This document shows, in pieces, positions 1 through 13,620 of a stretch of 64,000 nt of DNA. A program made the position numbers and the translations under genes. The stretch is from Buxus sempervirens (lineage: Eukaryota; Streptophyta; Magnoliopsida; Buxales; Buxaceae), in assembly GCA_947561395.2 (NCBI GenBank), contig OX387192.1:1860001-1924000 (forward strand), read 5' to 3'. Under the pieces are notes generated by a model. It saw nothing but the letters and a program-made list of their open reading frames with translations. It had not been told where the DNA came from and searched no databases. Position 1 is the stretch's first letter; the number at the start of each line of letters is the position of its first letter.

Positions 1-339
1 ATACCATTATAGCGATGGCTACAACCTACCAACTATCGTTGGACAAAGATGGAACGTGATGTGACAAAATATAAATCCTTGGGCAAAGGCCGTGGAATGA
101 TGTCAAATCCTAGAAAAAGAAGAAAGTCGCCAGATTTTTCATAAAAAAATAGAAGCTAATCCGCCTGGCCAATAATGAATAGGCATTGAATGCGTATCAA
201 GTGATGAAGCCAAAGAACCTCTACACTGACAGCACTTTGACGAATGTGACAGTTATGGAGAAAGCAAAGAATTATTGCAGCATCTACAAAGCCAATGGTA
301 TTATTAGCTTATGATGAAAGCGGGTACATCTATTTATGC

Positions 340-700
340 CGAGAAATTATGTCTGGCAGTCACATCTATGTTTAACAAAGTGCTTAAAAGTTCTGTGAAG
401 CCATGGCTCTTTTCATATTTGGGGGCTAAATCTATATCAGTTGATTAACTTAGCTATTGAAAGACAATTCTGGATTGTTGTTGTTACTGAATACTTTATC
501 AAGTGATATGCACAGAAGCTGCCATGGAGCTTGTCAACGAATGTCACAACAAATTTAAGATTTGACGACCTAAGTTGAAGATTGTGTATGGTACTGCTCA
601 GTAAAAGCCACATTTTCATGGCACAAGGTATTATGACATACAAGAGAATAAGAATTCTTGTTACTATTATTGATTTTAGTGGAAGAACAAGATAGAAGGG
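340..700 (+). pseudogene. Ty3/gypsy RNase H-integrase remnant
   Basis: A heavily decayed piece of gypsy pol read on the plus strand. Around 341-380 a reading gives AEKLCLAV, like the 'EKLCLAL' segment of gypsy RNase H. From about 401 a reading begins PWLFSYLG, like the PWPF-W-G segment of the integrase core, and at 471-503 it gives WIVVVTEYFIK followed by a stop, matching the integrase segment that ends D-Y-F-T-K-W. Frames change and stops are frequent, so no protein is made. The distance between the RNase H-like and integrase-like pieces is too short for an intact pol. The 3' LTR of the same element is probably the one at 3201-4158. Family assignment to Tat/Athila is an inference. Confidence 0.55.
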
Positions 701-1484
701 TCTTTAGGCATACCTTGCGCTGAGACGTATCCTCAAAATAAGTGGTGATCTGCCAAGACATAAAACTATAAACACTGTGATGAAGCATACAATATGAGAA
801 AGTTGAGTAGCAGATTTATCACCTATCTTCAAAAGCTTTGACAGACTATCATTGGTTTTCGTCAAAGTCTCCTTCCTCTTTGTTGCTTTATTCCATGATG
901 AAGAAGCCCTTAAAAGATTCTGATGTGAGTGCAAGACATGTAGAAGACAAGAGAGGAGCTTTGATTGGTGTGCCACGATCGTGAGTATGCCAATACAATC
1001 ATGAGAAGCCTTCTGAATGCATATCTGTTCACAAGTATAAGTTCTAGAAGATTCATGTCAGAAAAATGTGGATATCGACTTACTTGTCATATGCCAACAT
1101 TCGAGCGGAGAAGATGAAAAAAATTTGAACAAGTCTAAGCTATCTGATGACGTGGTGAGGATTATGGCAAGGCAAAGAGAGACACCCACCGTGACGATCC
1201 ATGGATGGACAATGGCGTGATGATAGCTAAGAAGATCTGATCACTTGGCATGAGGCTGTCTCAGGCCACGTATGCTGCTTCTTCAAACCAAACTTCTATG
1301 TCAAAGACGAAAGTGATACGTCAAGACGGGGGCTGTGCCCAACTATCTCCAAGCCCAGGGCAATTTCATTCGGCAAACTATATGGTGCTCGGCATCATCA
1401 TTGTTGATAGATTCTTTAGCTCCGGCGGGTGCAGATTCATCAAATCAGGTATAGTCCAATACACTCAATTGGCTGAGTTCTAAT

Positions 1485-1960
1485 CCGCTTGTGGCCCTGC
1501 GGGCACGGATTCGAACATGAACACGCTTCCAGCGGGCGCGAGTTCATCTAAGCAAGCCAAGCCTAAATCCGTTTGTGGCCCTGCGGGCACGAATCTAGGC
1601 ACGAACACGCTTGGCCCTGCGGGCACGAGTTCGTCATGTCAGGCAAGGCTGGAATCCGCTTATGGCCCTGCAGGCACAGATCCAAGCACGAATACGCTTT
1701 CAGCGGGCGCGAATTCGTCAAAGTCAAACCAAGCCCGAACCCGCTTGTGGCCCTGTGGGCATGGATTCGGGCATGAACCAGCATGGCCCTGTGAACATGA
1801 GTTCGTCATGTTAGGCTAGGCTGGGATCCGCTTGTGGCCCTGTGGGCACGGATCCAAGCACAAACTCGCTTGGCCCTGCGGGTGCGAGTTCGTAAGGTCA
1901 AGCCAAGCCCAAACCCGCTTGTGGCCCTGCGGGCACGGATTTGGGCACGAACTTAGTTAC
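1485..1960. repeat. GC-rich minisatellite, ~86-bp period
   Basis: The core GTGGCCCTG(C/T)GGGCA recurs at 1491, 1575, 1662 (one mismatch), 1747, 1834 and 1921, spacings of 84 to 87 bp, so about 5.5 copies. Each unit has a second half-related motif (TTGGCCCTGCGGGCACGAG or CAGCGGGCGCGAGTTCGTC), giving a ~42-bp sub-period. GC content is far above the AT-rich flanks. Position between the integrase remnant and the 3' LTR fits the hypervariable 3' untranslated region of Tat-type gypsy elements. Open frames across it arise only because the unit is GC-rich. Confidence 0.85.
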
Positions 1961-2079
1961 GAGTTCCCTGAGTTCCATGGGCATAAGTATAGAACCTTCG
2001 TAATTTGCTTAATTATCTGTCGTGAGTATGCATGCGACATGTCTTTTAGATCCTTGCATGTGTGAATCTGGCATACCTA

Positions 2080-2760
2080 TATTAAAAATAAAAAAACAGA
2101 GAGAAACTATGTCAAACTTATTGTACAAAAGAGAATATATAAGTAATTTGAAAAAAAAAATTTGTCAAACATGAGATGAAAAAGACATTGCATGAGAATT
2201 AAAAAAAAATAGAAAAAGAAAAAAAGTGGAGGGCTGATGTGATGTGAAGAAAAAGAAAAAAAAGTTATTGAATAAAAAATGAGAACGAAGAAGAGAGATG
2301 AGGAAGAATGATAAGATTAGAAAAAAATAAAAAACAAAAGAGAGAAGGGGTACGGGTGAAAGAGAGATGAAAAAATAGATTTGTTGGGCTCGTCATGTGC
2401 GCCCAAGAGAGAATTTTAAGAGGAAAGAATTTATTTTCTTTTTTTGAAAGTGGTGAAGAAGGAAGTTGGATGTGTCGTTTACGCAAATCAAACGAAAAAA
2501 GAAAGAAAAAGGCTAAGAGAGAGAGTGAGAGAGAAAGTAAAGAAGTATGAGATACTTAGAAAAAAAAAGGGATTTGTTGGGAGACCTCTGTGTATGTGTC
2601 GTGACGTGAGAAGTCTTTGTATAAGTTGCATAGAGAAGAAAGAGAAATGGAGAGAATAAAGCAGAAGAACGGAGAGAGAAATAAAGAGAGACCAAAGAAG
2701 AAATAGTGAGAGAGAAGGATTGTGCATTACTATAGAAGAACGGATACGAGAAAAGGGAAA
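2080..2760. repeat. Purine-rich low-complexity tract
   Basis: About 680 bp dominated on the plus strand by A and G (runs such as GAAAAAGAAAAAAAAG and GAGAGAGAGTGAGAG). Long reading frames on either strand here are rich in K/R/E or F/S/L and are composition artefacts. It lies inside the inferred gypsy 3' untranslated region. I see no gene. Confidence 0.7.
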
Positions 2761-3200
2761 AAATATTAAAATACCTGGATTTGTTTCAAAAGCTTTTAAG
2801 TGTTAACATGACTGAGATCAATGCCAGGTATTTATGGAATAATTTTATATGAGATGACTTATTTGATAAGGATTCTAATTTCCTTGACTTGGACTTTAAA
2901 TCCAACTCTATCCTGAGGCAATTAAATCTCATTATATTTTATCTTTAAGTAGTTAGAGTTAGAGTGTATCTCTAACAATTAAAATACTTTTACTTATAAT
3001 TAGACTTTATCTACAACAACTGGAGTTCAATTCTGCTTCTAACTTGTCATAGTCTTGATAAGACCTTGACAAAGTCAATTTGATTAAGACATACTTTTAA
3101 GTTAAAAATATGACAAATGTTGCTAATTATCAAAATACCCCATATACTTGTGTTTTGCTTTTGGCACTTGAAAATTGCCAAAACGCAAAAGGGGGCTTAA
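2761..3200 (+). other. Gypsy 3' untranslated region ending in polypurine tract
   Basis: AT-rich DNA with no coding signal, closing with the polypurine run AAAAGGGGGC at about 3187-3196. It lies just upstream of a TG dinucleotide at 3201 that starts an LTR-like sequence. This is the expected plus-strand priming site layout for a 3' LTR. Confidence 0.45.
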
Positions 3201-3248
3201 TGTAGATGATCGTTTTTGTAACTTGGCACATCACCTATATAATGATTG

Positions 3249-3388
3249 GCATGGATGATTTGTCACATGATAGAAACAGATTTGTCATGGGTTATTTGTC
3301 ACCCGATAGAAGCAACCCGTCATGGGTCATCTATTACCCGACAGAGTAGCCTGTCATGGGTTATTTGTTACCCGACAAAAACAATAAT
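3249..3388. repeat. 35-bp tandem repeat in LTR
   Basis: Four copies of a ~35-bp unit containing CATGGGTTATTTGTCACCCGA-like sequence. Starts at about 3249, 3284, 3319 and 3353 give spacings of 35, 35 and 34. It lies in the inferred U3 part of the gypsy LTR, where tandem enhancer-like repeats are common. Confidence 0.8.
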
Positions 3389-3773
3389 AATAAAATTTGA
3401 CATGATTGATTTATATTAAATATATCTGGCATATTGGAGTGGAGATCTCCGTCTTGGGCGAAAGCCCACTTAGGGGGGTTTCTGGCAGTCCTTAAGGTGT
3501 GGCGGACACAGGCATGTGAATCGTCGGCAGCCAGTGACGAATCACGGCATGTCGACCTAGAATGACGAAGACGTCAAGTGATTGATAATTCCACATCCTA
3601 ACATGTGGACCCCGGTATACAAATCAGAGAGCTCTATCTTTTATCTTCACTATCTTTTGTTTTATTCTTATCATGAACCTAGACATCTATGAGACCAAAT
3701 TCAAGATAAATATGAAAACATCCTAAAGCCTCAGATCCTAACAAGTGTCACAATCCTAGAGACCCATTCTTTC

Positions 3774-3781
3774 TATAAATA
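3774..3781 (+). promoter_or_regulatory. TATA box of gypsy LTR
   Basis: TATAAATA in the middle of the LTR at 3201-4158, followed about 25 bp on by a C/G-rich segment, as expected for the U3/R junction of a plant LTR. Confidence 0.45.
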
Positions 3782-4181
3782 TAAGAACCCCCTTCCATCG
3801 GAGGGGGGCCCGGGATCTTTGGCTGCTGAGAGCAGTACTTCTTTTCCTCTGGACCTTTTCCAAGTCTACCAGGAATTCTCTAAGTCCATCTTTGGATTTC
3901 TGTCTTCTACACTTTCTGGAACCATGAAAAGAGCTCTCTGGCTTGGCATACGTGAAGAACACTTGAGTATCTCCCGTCTCTCATTCTAGCCATTGCCTAC
4001 CTCTCACGCCTTATCGTCTCCAACCCCTCTTCTATTCAGTAACGGCGCGGGGAACGGCTGCTGAGTCGGCGGTTTAGGCCAACGTCGGACATACCTCTCC
4101 TACTCAGAATCGAGATTTGAAGACACGTCATCGGTATTTCGATATCGTGGAGATAACATTGGACAAGTGGACGTGGATTCA

Positions 4182-4335
4182 GAAAAGGCACCTACAAAAG
4201 GTCTTACGTTCAAAGTGGTAGTTTACTGTTCCAGTACATAAGTGCACAATTCTACCCTTTGCAAATCTATTTTCTAACATTCCTTGCCAAAAATACCCTT
4301 TTCTCTCTTGCGTTCCTTCCTTCACTTTTGTCTAA
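4182..4335. repeat. Left terminal inverted repeat of Pack-MULE-like element
   Basis: Pairs with the reverse complement of 5195-5342. The inner boundary coincides with the point where, on the other arm, kinase coding sequence begins. Confidence 0.75.
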
Positions 4336-4849
4336 CCGACAAAACAAAAAATCCACCGCCAACCCTCAAATTAGATACTGGAAATCCTCTGTGCACATTA
4401 GGTATACCGGTATTGTATGCTGCCAATAGGAAGAGTGCATTCACACACTCTCTCCTCCACATGGCATGTGCCTATAAGCAGTATATAATACCAGCACACC
4501 TAATGGGCACAGAGGATTCGCAATACAAATCAGAAGCCACCGATGAACAATGATCGAAAACCACGGCTTAATGTGCAATTTGGGAAGTATAATTTCGCAA
4601 CATGTAAGAGGGAAAGTGAAGATTCAATTTTTTAGAATATCTCTTCCTTTCTTCATCAGCAGATTTGCTGTGAAAAGGATTCCAATATATTCAAATTATT
4701 TCGAGAAAAAATTTACCAAGAATCTGAATTTTAAACCATATTTAAAAAAAAAAATACAAACTCCGTCTGATTTTATGTACAAGACTCACGAACTCAACTC
4801 CCTGCGATTTGAAAATCAACGGAGATTTTCAAATCAAGAGTCTCTGTCC
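4336..4849. other. Pack-MULE interior of unknown origin
   Basis: Contains the foldback at 4383-4525 and a short perfect hairpin near 4807-4837 (GATTTGAAAATC facing GATTTTCAAATC). A 115-codon frame at 4550-4897 has no recognisable domain and is AT-biased, so I do not call it a gene. Confidence 0.5.
4383..4525. repeat. Foldback hairpin inside the Pack-MULE-like element
   Basis: Arms at about 4384-4424 and 4478-4520 are reverse complements with few mismatches: AATCCTCTGTGCACATTAGG on the left, and on the right the complement of AATCCTCTGTGCCCATTAGG. The loop is about 50 bp. It could be a nested small MITE or a miRNA-precursor-like hairpin; the sequence alone does not decide. Confidence 0.7.
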
Positions 4850-5207
4850 CGACAGCAGGAACAGGAAGTGACCCAAGCTCAAACAATTTATGCCTGAAAC
4901 TCCATATTTCACCTGCATAGCCATTGTAGTTCGCACCTTAGGTGTCTAGATCGAACCTCTCGGGACTCATGTAAGCGCAGGTACCAACGTATGAATTGTT
5001 TAGATCAAGCATCCGGCACATGATTTTGCTCACTCCGAAATTGGCGATGTCTCCGTTGGGCTTCTTGAAGCTCCCGTGGCACTGGATTACAAAAGGCGAT
5101 TCCGTCCGGCGGAGGATATCCATGCCGAGGGCGTAGACGGCTGAAGTGCGCTTGTGGCGCACCTTGTAGATGGTGTTGCCGTTTCCATGGCCGAGGACTT
5201 CGATTAA
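4850..5207 (-). pseudogene. MAP kinase kinase (MKK7/9-like) gene fragment
   Basis: On the minus strand the translation starts ALIEVLGHGNGNTIYKVRHK, the glycine-rich ATP loop of group D plant MAPKKs. It continues through YAL, then DILRRTESPFVIQCHGSFKKP, and jumps to ANFGVSKIMCR (the D-F-G region, here N-F-G). It then runs through NSYVGTCAYMSPERF (activation segment and APE-like box). An in-frame TAA at 4938-4940 follows, after which GANYNGYAGEIWSF still resembles kinase subdomain IX. The invariant lysine, the C-helix-to-catalytic-loop block (including H-R-D) and the DFG aspartate are missing, so no active kinase is possible. It occupies the interior of a Pack-MULE-like element, abutting its right inverted repeat. 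Confidence 0.85.
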
Positions 5208-5342
5208 GGCAAAGTGAAGGAAGAAGGCAAGAGAGAAAAGGCATTTTTGTCCAGGGACATTTGCAAAGGGTAAAACTGTCCACTTGAGTGCTGGAACAGT
5301 AAACTATCACTTGAATGTAAAACTTTTTACAAAGAGCCTTCA
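5195..5342. repeat. Right terminal inverted repeat of Pack-MULE-like element
   Basis: Reverse complement of 4182-4335 with about 75-80 percent identity by eye and a few small indels. Confidence 0.75.
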
Positions 5343-8493
<3,151 letters not shown>

Positions 8494-9560
8494 TTTCAAG
8501 ATTACAGAAATTATTGCAGCACCCTACTTTTAGGAGTTTTAAAGTATTATAGGATCGTGTGTGTAATGGTAATTTGAAGGACATTTGACTATATGAAATA
8601 ATTTCTATAAAATATAATTTAGCACTTGCTGGATCAGTGGAACAATGATGATCTCTTGTGAATATCATCATTATAAATTCACTTAACCCTAAATTACCGT
8701 AAACCATGAAGATGCCAGACAAACGGGTGGTTGGTTTTGCTGGAGGATACGAGAAAACCCATCTCTCGATCCGTTTAATGGCGAAGGATTTCTCTGATTG
8801 CTTTAAAATAGAATTTTTGTAATGTCGGTTGACTATTTGAAAAGGTTGTTTTCCGTTTGCTGACCAAGTAGCGATTGGGGCTTAATGTGGCAAGAGAGAG
8901 CGAAATTCATAGCGAGGGAGCCTCTCTGGTGACGAAAGTATCGACCAACACATCGGTGGGGCAAACCAGAGGCGAAGTATTTGCAAGTTTGCTACCGGCT
9001 TGTCAATCGATTCAATTTGCTCTTCTATGAAGATCGAGGGATCATGTTTCTTCATTCTTTATATTGAACTAGTATATGGTCTGGGTTCACATCGGATTCA
9101 CTGTTTGACGGCAAGGGCATCGTCATGTGCCGCTCGATTAGCCCCAGACACAGTTCCACGTCCCTCCCTCCCTCCCTCCCTCCCTCTCTGTACCTTTTTT
9201 AGTTTAAAGATGCAGGTGGATGCGCCCCTCAATTCTCTTTCGTATCCATCTCCATGGCAAAAAAACCATGCCAAGAAAGAAGAGAGCATGAGAGAAGATA
9301 TCTAATTGGAGAAGATTTACAGGATTGGGGGATTGATTTGTCAAAATCAGGGAGTTGTCAACGATCGTGATGATGGCCGGAGCATGGATGCCGTCACTTG
9401 GAGCCAAGGGAAAAGGAGGTGTTGCTCCGAAATTGGGCCGGTGTGGACACGTGTCGGTGTTGATGATGTGTCTCTACGCGGGCGTGCCAGTATCGTTTGA
9501 TACAAATGATTTCGGGTCGAGCCCTGACCCCGGGCACCTGTTCCAAATCTAAACCGGGAT
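8494..9560. other. 3' flank of alkenal reductase, no gene seen
   Basis: AT-rich to mixed sequence. Short frames at 9000-9305 and 9355-9552 have no recognisable domain. The only distinct feature is a CCCT microsatellite at 9161-9187. Confidence 0.5.
9161..9187. repeat. (CCCT)n microsatellite
   Basis: Six to seven consecutive TCCC units. Confidence 0.9.
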
Positions 9561-10615
9561 TGGTTCAGTCGTACTGCAAGTCACTTGTAATAAAATCGGT
9601 CAGGCAATGTTATGAAGACTAGGGGTTCGGTCTTCGTTTGGGTTCTTGTAAGTGTAAAACGAAAGCAACTAATGGCACACAAATCCTTTATTATAAAATC
9701 GGCCGACGGGCCGAAAGCGACAACAGATAATCCTCAAAAAGGAAACAAAAAGTAAAAAGAAAACTGACAGGGATTGCAAGACAGGTCTGTCCTGGTCTTA
9801 TAGCCGTAATCGGGTATAAGCACAGGAGGAAGGGGGCGGCTGCTAGCAAAGCCAATTCAGGGGGTTCACCTTGGATTGCTACTTACTCGAAAATACACAA
9901 GTTACCTGGCGTGATTAGAGCGAGTCTCGGGACCGGCTGCTCGGGATTCTGTAAACACAGAACTGCGAGTCAGGGGTGGCCTCAACTTACTCTCCGGTGG
10001 TAGGATTCTGGTGTTAATCGGAGTAAAGAGGGGTCTAAGATGTCACTGCGACTGGAAGCAGTGAGGGAGGTCCTAGTTTATCCTTCTGCTACAGTGTAGG
10101 AGAGGGGATAAAGATCACGGATGATCAAAATAATATTATAACCGGTTGCGGTTGGATGGATTGTGTCATTGAACTCTTCGAATTGGTGCCTTTTATAGCC
10201 AATCTTTGACGGTTTGCTCAACGTCCTGCTCTTGCACGATCTTCGAGGGATCCCTTTCCCATGTCTGCAGGTCCGTTTTGCTTTACCACAAAGTCTTCCA
10301 ACGGCCCACTTTTAAGAAGTTGAACCCACCTTATATAACCACTCCACGTTTTTAGAGAGTGGGGGACCCCACTCTCTATGTCTTTAGAGAATTATAGAGT
10401 ATCTTTAATGAGCCGTAATCGGCCAAAAGGCATAATTGGTCAAATGCACCTTTTCATAAATAAAAGGCAACTGAATATACCTTTTATCAAATAAAAGTAT
10501 CATGGGGTTAATCAAGCGTCCAGCAATTTTCCTCAAACCCAATAAAGTAGCACATGCTATGATAACTCCTTTAATGGCTTTAATGGCCAAATCATTCACC
10601 ATCGTTTATCCAATA

Positions 10616-10666
<51 letters not shown>

Positions 10667-13035
10667 CTTAGACCCCTGTTTACTCCGATTTCACCGGGTT
10701 ACGGCAGGTGTAAACATGGGTTTCACTTGACCCGTATGTGGTAGGACACAAATCGGTCAAAAGATATACGTGACCGTAAAACACTATCGTCAGGCTACAG
10801 CGGGTGTAAACAGGAGGTGACTGAAAGAGAAGAAGAAGCTTCGCATGATTGTGGACGCCAAAATGGTGATTAACTCGCCGAAATCAGAAGAGTATCACAG
10901 TGGATCTCAACGGTGATTGTCTTGGATGGGTTAAGATGTCTCTTCTCTCTTTATCTCAACCTTCTTCCTCGAATCTCTCTATCGGGAAGACATAATTAGG
11001 AGGAGAAGCGGGAAGTTATCTATCCTTGTAATTAACTCGACAACTCGAACCCAGTTATTAACTTATCATTACAAAATTAATATTAATATTTTAAAATAAA
11101 AATATTAAAAAAGATTTAAAATTATGAATACTTTCAAAAACTATATATAAAATATTAAAATAAAGATTGACTAGTTTTATATTAATTTATGAGTAAAAAA
11201 TATAGGTTATAAGACTAAATAAGATTTACAAAGAGTGCTTTAGATTTGAGTTCTTATCCTCCTTGATATGATCCACAAACCAAGATAAGTGCTTTTTATT
11301 TTTAGGAGTCTTGTTCATGATCCCTTACTTTTCACAAATCAAGATCCAAAAAGGTAGGTTTAGATTCAAAAGAATTTTTGAATTTTAGAATTCCTTTAAA
11401 AGAGAAAACCTCCAATAATAGACTCTTCTAACGAGATATTTTCCAAAAATAAGATTTAGATTTAGAGAAGTTTGCAGATTTGAGATTCTTGAAGAAAGAA
11501 ACCACTAATAACAAGACCTTAACTTAAAGGAAACAAATTTGTTTAATGCCATAATTAAAAAAAGCTGCTATTTTTCAACCTTGGTATTGCATAGTAAAAG
11601 TTCTCTCTCTTTTGGTTGGACTCTGTAAGCTTGATTCATTGTGCTCCTATTTCCTGCAACTTTTTTATGGAGTTGGAATTGCAGATACAATGAATCTTGA
11701 CGATTTACAATAATGTCTATTAAGGAGCTTCTTTTTTATTGGAATTAGATTTTTTTTTTCTCCTTTTTCTTGCCGAAGGTATAATCATTGTTAACTTTCT
11801 ATAATTTCATTTAAAAATGTGTGATAAGTCAATCATTTGTATACTCACGAGTCCAAAACCAGTTATTTTCACACTATCTAATATATATTTGTGTGAACTC
11901 CATTTGATTGGTACTTCATACTTTTCCCTTTTTACTTTCTTTTTTGGCTACTACTTTAGCATAGTTCATTTTACAATCTATAATTATATATATATTTCTC
12001 AAAGTTAAATGTTTACAGTTATATCTGTTTTGATCAAAATATAAACATTTTTTCTCGATGTATTCTTTAACTAGATGCAAAAGTGATTTGTATCTAATAT
12101 TCTCGATTGTAAAATTTTGTCGTGAAAGAATTTTGATTTCTGTAGTTGCCATCATATACACTAGTGGGAAGGCATGCGCTATGCATGTGACAACATGGGT
12201 ATGTGCTTTGAAACCAATAACAATATTTTAGTGTTAAACGAAGTAAAATACAATATAGAGTAACATATTTATACACATCTTACCAATGGATTAATACAAT
12301 TATCCGCATCTTATCAATTAATGCAAGTAGAAGCTGAGAGAAGGGCATTGAAAATGGGATAGCTCAAAGAAATCGAGTGCTTGAAGACGATGCTAAGAGT
12401 TATCCCATCTAAATAACTTGTTTGTAGCATCCTCTACTCCTAATTTTTCTCCTTTTCCTACTTTTCAACCCATTTAAATTACTTGTTTCAAGATTATCTC
12501 TATTTTCATTTCCTTATTTAACTATTCTGATTTTATCAATAGTAATTATCATTGAAATAATGTTTACAATAGATTTTAGGGATTTTTTTTTGAAATCTTG
12601 CGATGTGGTTATCATTTAGGCATTGAAATCAGTTTTTTTTACATTATTTGCAATTATTCTCTTTTTTTTCTCAATATTTTCCAAACGTCCTTTATTCCTA
12701 ATTATTCTTCTTTTTCTTACTTTTTCTCCCATCTCAATCATTCATCTCCAACATTTTCTCTGTTATCATTTCCTTCTTTATATTTTTTGATTTTTTTTTA
12801 ATTTTACTTCTTATATATTTTTAAGTAATCAAACAAAGGTTCAATTAATTCATGCATTTTTTTTCTTTTTATCTCCATGTTTATCATTTCATCATAAAAT
12901 CTTGGTTATCACTTCTATAAATTCTCTCAATAATTGAATTCTACATTACAAGAAAACATCATTTATTTCTCATTCTTTTACTTTTTACTACTTTTTATCC
13001 CATATTATTTTATTATTTATTTATTTATTTTTGGG
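9561..13035. other. AT-rich intergenic DNA, probable old transposon debris
   Basis: No coding region is supported. On the minus strand CTATAAAAGGC near 10190-10200 and an AATAAA motif near 9690 are spaced about 500 bp apart, like a promoter and poly(A) signal of an LTR or pararetrovirus-type leader, but no ORFs or partner repeat confirm this. An inverted pair of ~27-bp segments at 10018-10045 and 10664-10692 flanks an AT microsatellite. From 10,880 to 13,035 the DNA is very AT-rich with no signal. Confidence 0.4.
10619..10662. repeat. (AT)n microsatellite
   Basis: About 22 consecutive AT units; length in assemblies and individuals is likely variable. Confidence 0.95.
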
Positions 13036-13257
13036 TGTTTAAGTAGTGTAGATGTCTTATATTTCCCCAATACCCAGTATCCATTTTGACCCAGGGGGTT
13101 CAGGATGGAGCCTTTGACCATAATTTTTGGGGCACTAGTTATGGTGGAGTTGGAGTTTCTAGGGTTGCAAGTTGAGTTCGTGAGAAACAAGGGTTTCTAC
13201 TGTGAAGAAGAGCTTTGTATCTTGCATCCACATTCTAGTGAATCCTTTCTCCCCTAG
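13036..13257 (+). mobile_element. TNT1-like copia 5' LTR, upstream part
   Basis: This segment and 17358-17469 form one LTR once the solo LTR between them (TSD CCTAG) is removed. The rejoined end reads into a typical copia U5 (CTAGACGTAGGC, then CCTCGTAAACC) and directly into a copia PBS. The start TG at about 13036 is a guess because the 3' LTR of this element is not in the window. Confidence 0.4.
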
Positions 13258-13620
13258 TGTAAGCACCTCATTTTGCATCCTTCTAAAAGCTAGAAAGCAA
13301 AACCCTAAAAAACAGGTCAAAACCCTAAGGAGCAGAAGGTGACTTCCTACCTGAGCCCAAATTGATTGCCATACCATATCCCAATGAGTCTAGAATCTTG
13401 ACACAGTTCCAACGCAATTAAGTTTGCATGAATTGGAATCCGGATGGAGAAGATATGAGCAAAATAATCCCAAGGGCAAAACAGTCAAAGCTTAAAACGT
13501 CTTAATTAAATTAATTAAGAATAAATGAGAAAAGATAAAATTGGAGAAGTCTGATTTGTCCCAAGTGGGCGGCTGAATCACCTTAGCCGTCAACTCAAGC
13601 CAAAAAGGGGAGAGAAAAGC

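Larger units (their letters stand above)
3201..4158 (+). mobile_element. Ty3/gypsy 3' LTR (single)
   Basis: Begins TGTAGATGATCG immediately after a polypurine tract and ends GGAGATAACA, so it has TG...CA ends over 958 bp. A TATA-type sequence TATAAATA sits at 3774-3781 inside it, consistent with a U3 promoter. The sequence after 4158 is not a tRNA-complementary PBS, so this is a 3' LTR. The 5' partner must lie outside the window to the left. Boundaries are inferred without a second LTR copy, so they may be off by several bases. Confidence 0.5.
4182..5342. mobile_element. Pack-MULE-like element with captured kinase fragment
   Basis: Two ~150-bp arms face each other: 4182-4335 and the reverse complement of 5195-5342. 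Shared blocks include GTTTACTGTTCCAG, TACCCTTTGCAAAT, CCTTTTCTCTCTTGC and CTTCCTTCACTTT, at roughly 75-80 percent identity by eye. Long inverted termini around a piece of an unrelated host gene define Pack-MULEs. No clean 9-bp target-site duplication is visible, so insertion is old or the outer ends are misplaced. No transposase is encoded, so it is non-autonomous. It ends about 700 bp before the first visible exon of the alkenal reductase gene. Confidence 0.75.

Noticed and set aside
1517..2065. Several overlapping frames in the GC-rich minisatellite
   Set aside because: Open in many frames at once because of the repeat unit; no domain.
2265..2727. K/R-rich and F/S/L-rich frames
   Set aside because: Produced by purine-rich low-complexity DNA.
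4550..4897. 115-codon frame in the Pack-MULE interior
   Set aside because: No domain, AT-driven composition, overlaps kinase homology on the other strand near 4850-4897.
9000..9552. Three 60-100-codon frames downstream of the reductase
   Set aside because: No recognisable domain, overlapping frames on opposite strands, microsatellite inside.
9600..10210. Minus-strand promoter and poly(A)-like pair suggesting an endogenous pararetrovirus leader
   Set aside because: No coat, protease or RT coding sequence and no second copy; kept only as a note on the intergenic stretch.
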